Shown piece by piece: positions 61,164 through 64,000 of a stretch of DNA of 64,000 nucleotides. Origin of the DNA: Actinomadura sp. WMMA1423 (GTDB taxonomy: Bacteria; Actinomycetota; Actinomycetes; Streptosporangiales; Streptosporangiaceae); NCBI RefSeq assembly GCF_006547145.1, contig NZ_CP041244.1, positions 2,914,001-2,978,000 on the forward strand. Reading direction: 5' to 3'. The notes beneath the pieces were generated by a model that was not told the origin of the DNA, made no database searches, and saw only the letters and a list, made by a program, of their open reading frames with translations. The first letter of the stretch is position 1, and the number at the start of each line of letters is the position of its first letter. The position numbers and the translations under genes were made by a program.

Positions 61164-61958
61164 TCAGAAGAGCCCCTCGGAATGGTTTCCCGAGGCATCC
61201 CCGGAATTGGCCGCCTCTATGAGTTCCGGGCCGTTGTTCCGCACGTTGTTGACGGCCTTCGACACCGGATAGGCGTCCATTGTCCCGGCCATGGCGGGAA
61301 CGAGGAGGCCGCGCACCCGCTCGGGGTCGGTGAGCTCCGGGTCGAGCCAGGCGTCCCACCGGTCCGGCTCGACGATCATCGGCATCCGGTCGTGGATCCG
61401 GCCCAGGTCGTCCGGCGCGTTCGTGGTGATGACGGTGCAGGTCCAGACCCACTCGTCCTCGGGCGACTTCCACAACTCGTACAGACCGGCCATCGCCATG
61501 ACGGCGCCGTCCTTGGGGCGGATGAAGTACGGCTGCTTCTGCGGCTTCTTCTTGGCCTTCTTCTCGCCTTCGGCCGGGTCGGCCGAGCCGTCCTGGTCCT
61601 GGAGCGTGTACCACTCGAAGTAGCCGTCGGCGGGCAGCAGGCAGCGGCGCCTGGCGAAGGCCCGGCGGTAGGACGGCTTCTCGTGCACCGTCTCGACCCG
61701 CGCGTTGATCATGCGGGAACCGATGGACAGGTCCTTCGCCCAGGACGGCACGAGCCCCCACCGCACGGTCCGCAGCTGGCGCACCGCGGGCGCCTCGTCG
61801 GGCTCGTCCTTCGGCCGCCTGTCGAGCACGACAGGGACCTGTTTCGTGGGGGCGACGTTGTAGTCGGGCTGGATGTCCCCGTCGACGGCGTCGAGCTGCA
61901 CCTGGAACTCGTCCAGTAGCTCCTGCCGCGCGCGGGTGGTGGCGTAGCGTCCGCACAT
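61164..61958 (-). CDS. SRAP/HMCES-family abasic-site protein
   Basis: A 264-aa protein of the SOS-response-associated peptidase family (E. coli YedK). It begins MCGRYATT, where Cys2 (exposed after Met removal) forms a thiazolidine crosslink with abasic sites in single-stranded DNA. Other invariant blocks: PDYNVAPTKQVPVV, MINARVETVHEKPSYRRAFA, RRRCLLPADGYFEWY, and the His in RIHDRMPMIVEPDRWDAWLD. A Lys-rich insert (EKKAKKKPQKQ) is present in the middle. ATG at 61958, divergent from the DoxX-type gene 52 bp away. Confidence 0.9.
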   Translation of the reverse strand: MCGRYATTRARQELLDEFQVQLDAVDGDIQPDYNVAPTKQVPVVLDRRPKDEPDEAPAVRQLRTVRWGLVPSWAKDLSIGSRMINARVETVHEKPSYRRAFARRRCLLPADGYFEWYTLQDQDGSADPAEGEKKAKKKPQKQPYFIRPKDGAVMAMAGLYELWKSPEDEWVWTCTVITTNAPDDLGRIHDRMPMIVEPDRWDAWLDPELTDPERVRGLLVPAMAGTMDAYPVSKAVNNVRNNGPELIEAANSGDASGNHSEGLF

Positions 61959-62010
61959 GGGTACCATCCTGCCGCGCTTGAGGCGCGACGCGCTGGGCAT
62001 GTAGCGGGTC

Positions 62011-63060
62011 ATGCGACCCTTCACGACCATGGCCCGCCCGTTCGTGGCGGCGCCGTACATCATGACCGGCATGGAGGCCCTCCGGAATCCGCGCGAGCGC
62101 GCCGAGCGGGTGGGCCCGGCCGTCAAGCCGGTCGCCGACCGGATCGACTGGCTGCCGAAGGACCCCGAGACCCTCGTCCGCATGCAGGGAGCCCTCAGCG
62201 TCGGCACCGGCGCGCTGCTGCTGACGGGGAAGTTCCGGCGGCTCACCACGCTGCTGCTCGCGGCCCAGCTCGTCCCCGCGCTGGCGACCGAGCACCGCTA
62301 CTGGACCGAGGACGACCCCGAGCGCCGCGCCAACGAGCGCTCCCACCTGCTGAAGAACGCCGGCATGTTCGGCGCGCTGCTGATGGTGGCGACCGAGCCG
62401 CGCCGCGCGCCCCGCACGGCCGAGCTGCGCCGCATCGCGCGCGAGACGAAGATCCGGAGCGGCGCGGAGACCAAGGCGATGCGCCGCGAGGCCGCCGCGA
62501 CCCTGCGCGAGGCGCGCCGGGAGGCGGCCAAGCAGGTGCGCGTGGCCCGCGCCGAGGGCGGGCGCAAGGCCGCCAAGCAGGCCGCCAAGGCCTCGCGGAG
62601 GGGCAAGGGCGCGCGTTCGGGCGGCGCGTTCCGGCTCGGCAAGGCGAGCGGCGTGCTCAAGTCCGCCAAGGCGGGCGGCAAGGCCGGGGGCAAGGCGGGC
62701 GTCAAGGCCGGCGACGTGCTCAAGACGGCCGGGGCGGGCGCCGCGGTCACGGCAAGCAAGGCGGGCGGCGCGCTCAAGACCGCGGGCGCGGGTGCCGCGG
62801 TCAAGGCGGGCAAGGCCGGCGGCACGCTCAAGACCGCGAAGACGGGCGCCAAGGCGGGCGGTGCCGTGAAGGCCGCCAAGGCGGCGGGCGGCGCGCTCAG
62901 GTTCGGGCGGCGGCCGAAGCCGAGCAAGGCCGCGCGGGCGGGCCGGACCATCAAGGCCGGGACCGCGGCGCAGGCGGCGAAGGCCGCCAAGGCCGGGCGG
63001 ACCGTCAAGGCGGAGACCGCCGCGCACGCGGGCAAGGCCCTCCACGCGGTCAAGCGCTGA
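62011..63060 (+). CDS. DoxX-like membrane protein with Lys/Ala-rich histone-like tail
   Basis: A 349-aa protein. Residues 1-125 are DoxX-like (RPFVAAPYIMTGMEALRNP, MQGALSVGTGALLLTG, LLAAQLVPALATEH, LLKNAGMFGALLMV). The remaining 220 residues are a low-complexity tail made of Lys, Ala, Gly and Arg, with degenerate repeats such as GGALKTAGAGAAVKAGKAGG and AKAAKAGRTVKAETAAHAGK. This resembles histone H1-like or HupS-type tails and is strongly basic, so it may bind nucleic acid or polyphosphate at the membrane. DNA in the tail is repetitive, so copy-number errors are possible. Confidence 0.85.
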   Translation: MRPFTTMARPFVAAPYIMTGMEALRNPRERAERVGPAVKPVADRIDWLPKDPETLVRMQGALSVGTGALLLTGKFRRLTTLLLAAQLVPALATEHRYWTEDDPERRANERSHLLKNAGMFGALLMVATEPRRAPRTAELRRIARETKIRSGAETKAMRREAAATLREARREAAKQVRVARAEGGRKAAKQAAKASRRGKGARSGGAFRLGKASGVLKSAKAGGKAGGKAGVKAGDVLKTAGAGAAVTASKAGGALKTAGAGAAVKAGKAGGTLKTAKTGAKAGGAVKAAKAAGGALRFGRRPKPSKAARAGRTIKAGTAAQAAKAAKAGRTVKAETAAHAGKALHAVKR

Positions 63061-63071
63061 CTTCCCGAAGA

Positions 63072-63099
63072 GAACCTTAAAAGAGGCTCAAATACGTTG
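63072..63099 (+). promoter_or_regulatory. ECF-type promoter of the terminal sigma gene
   Basis: GAACCTT (63072-63078), 16-bp spacer, CGTTG (63095-63099). This matches the AAC-type -35 and CGT-type -10 of ECF promoters and suggests autoregulation. Confidence 0.65.
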
Positions 63100-63168
63100 A
63101 ACCATGGCCCGGGGCGGTTCCGTACTGCCAGATGACCGCCCTTCCATCACGACGGAGACGCCCCGGCC

Positions 63169-63762
63169 ATGGCAGTTCCCGGATCGACCGGCCGCCAGAG
63201 CGGCGGGTTGCGGAGCCTGCTCCGCCGCCCGGGCGCGGCGCGCGCCGCGCAGGACGCGGCCGACGAGCAGATGGTGGCCGAGCTGTACCGCGAGTACCAT
63301 CGGCCCCTCCTCGCGTTCGTCCTGCGGCTGACGGGCGGCGACCGCCCGTGGGCCGAGGACGTGGTGCAGGAGACCATGATCCGGGCATGGCGCAGCGCGG
63401 ACCGGCTCGACGACCGGACGTCCTCGCTGATGCCGTGGCTGGCCACGGTCTCCCGGCGTATCGTGATCGACAACCGGCGGATGCGCGAGGTCCGGCCGCC
63501 GGAAGTCGGCGACGGCCCCCTGGAGAACCTCCCGATGGCGGACGAGATGGACGCGCTGCTGCGCAAGGTCGTGGTGACCGAGGCGCTGGAGTCGCTCTCT
63601 CCCGCGCACCGGCAGGCGCTGACGGAGACGGTGCTGCGCGACCGGACGGTGAACCAGGCCGCCGAGCACCTCGGGATCCCGGTGGGGACGGTCAAGTCCC
63701 GCGTGTACTACGCGCTGCGCGCCTTGCGGATCTCCTTGGAGGAGAGGGGGGTGACGTCATGA
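63169..63762 (+). CDS. ECF RNA polymerase sigma factor (SigL/SigK-like)
   Basis: A 197-aa sigma factor. Region 2: ELYREYHRPLLAFVLRLTGG, DRPWAEDVVQETMIRAWRSA, WLATVSRRIVIDNRR. Region 4: ALESLSPAHRQALTETVLRD, EHLGIPVGTVKSRVYYALRA. It fits the ECF group that pairs with zinc-finger anti-sigma factors, like mycobacterial SigL-RslA. ATG at 63169; its stop overlaps the next gene (ATGA). The promoter box upstream (63072-63099) is probably its own target. Confidence 0.88.
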   Translation: MAVPGSTGRQSGGLRSLLRRPGAARAAQDAADEQMVAELYREYHRPLLAFVLRLTGGDRPWAEDVVQETMIRAWRSADRLDDRTSSLMPWLATVSRRIVIDNRRMREVRPPEVGDGPLENLPMADEMDALLRKVVVTEALESLSPAHRQALTETVLRDRTVNQAAEHLGIPVGTVKSRVYYALRALRISLEERGVTS

Positions 63763-64000
63763 GTTCCCAGGTCGAGCACACCGATGTCGGCGCTTACGCG
63801 CTGGGCCTTCTCGAAGAGGGCGATCGGCGGGCGTTCGAGGCCCACCTGCGCGGATGCGGTTCGTGCCAGGTCGAGCTGAGGGAGCTGTCCGGGGCGGCCG
63901 GCGCCCTTTCCGGGCTCTCGCCCGCCGCGGCCGGGCCCGTCCCCGAGCCCGGCTGGGCGGACCGCGGCGGCGATCCGTCCGTGCCCCCGGCACCGGTGAT
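63759..64000 (+). CDS. Anti-sigma factor with zinc-finger (zf-HC2) domain, 3' truncated by window end
   Basis: The first 80 codons are visible: MSSQVEHTDVGAYALG, LLEEGDRRAFEAHLRGCGSC, then an Ala/Gly/Pro-rich linker. HLRGCGSC is the H-x3-C-x2-C motif of ZAS-type anti-sigma factors, which bind the sigma factor through this N-terminal domain. A membrane helix and a sensor domain are expected beyond the window (family knowledge). ATG overlaps the sigma stop, as usual for sigma/anti-sigma pairs such as SigL-RslA. Confidence 0.85.
   Translation, partial: MSSQVEHTDVGAYALGLLEEGDRRAFEAHLRGCGSCQVELRELSGAAGALSGLSPAAAGPVPEPGWADRGGDPSVPPAPV

Overview
The window is very GC-rich with strong third-position GC, frequent GTG/TTG starts and ATGA/GTGA stop-start overlaps. 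It carries a conservon (sensor kinase, roadblock, DUF742, GTPase, P450), a sigR-rsrA pair, an XRE/DUF397 pair and a DasR-type regulator. This points to a chromosomal segment of a filamentous actinomycete, perhaps Streptosporangiales/Thermomonosporaceae (Actinomadura-like); the genus is inference. No rRNA, tRNA, CRISPR array or complete insertion sequence was seen.

Region 1 (1-7.9 kb) is biotin-centred: the 3' end of bioF, a DasR-like GntR regulator, bioD-bioB on the minus strand, and accC (biotin carboxylase) followed 35 nt later by a 59-codon gene that I read as bsaP, the small Fe-S partner of biotin synthase. A secreted protein with a peptidylglycine-monooxygenase-like pattern of copper ligands overlaps a DoxX membrane protein. 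Region 2 (7.9-17.1 kb) holds an EF-G paralogue, a TetR regulator, two tandem VOC proteins of equal length, a secreted antigen-85-like esterase, a ten-TM transporter with palindromes upstream, and three coupled small unknown genes.

Region 3 (17.2-25.8 kb) is accessory: an XRE regulator interrupted by a frameshift in a C5 run, a DUF397 protein with a duplicated half, orphan small proteins, an EamA-type transporter, decayed sequence that includes an NB-ARC/TPR regulator remnant, a 50-aa hydrophilic protein, and a secreted protein whose promoter is overlapped by a KstR-type palindrome.

Region 4 (25.8-33.2 kb) contains an M14 carboxypeptidase, an F420-type oxidoreductase with a ferritin-like protein, and the most unusual locus of the window. 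There, three near-identical monocistronic units each encode an 83-93-aa peptide with a shared leader, a GG site, a variable Gly-rich linker and a two-Cys core. A fourth divergent peptide is translationally coupled to an M50-type membrane metalloprotease. I propose an uncharacterised peptide (RiPP or bacteriocin-like) system.

Region 5 (33.2-46.6 kb) has a SpoIIE phosphatase, a membrane Ser/Thr kinase, a cassette of 2OG-Fe oxygenase, methyltransferase and carnitine-type acyltransferase, an ABM-domain membrane protein, and a MacB-type efflux operon divergent from a two-component system. Region 6 (46.6-64 kb) has an AraC regulator, the conservon ending in a CYP157-like P450 without ExxR, an SPFH coiled-coil protein, a CopD-CtaG fusion, two membrane HD/HD-GYP proteins with a 31-codon ORF upstream, a sugar epimerase, sigR-rsrA with a recognisable SigR promoter, a methyltransferase, an SRAP protein, a DoxX protein with a histone-H1-like tail, and an ECF sigma/anti-sigma pair cut by the window end.
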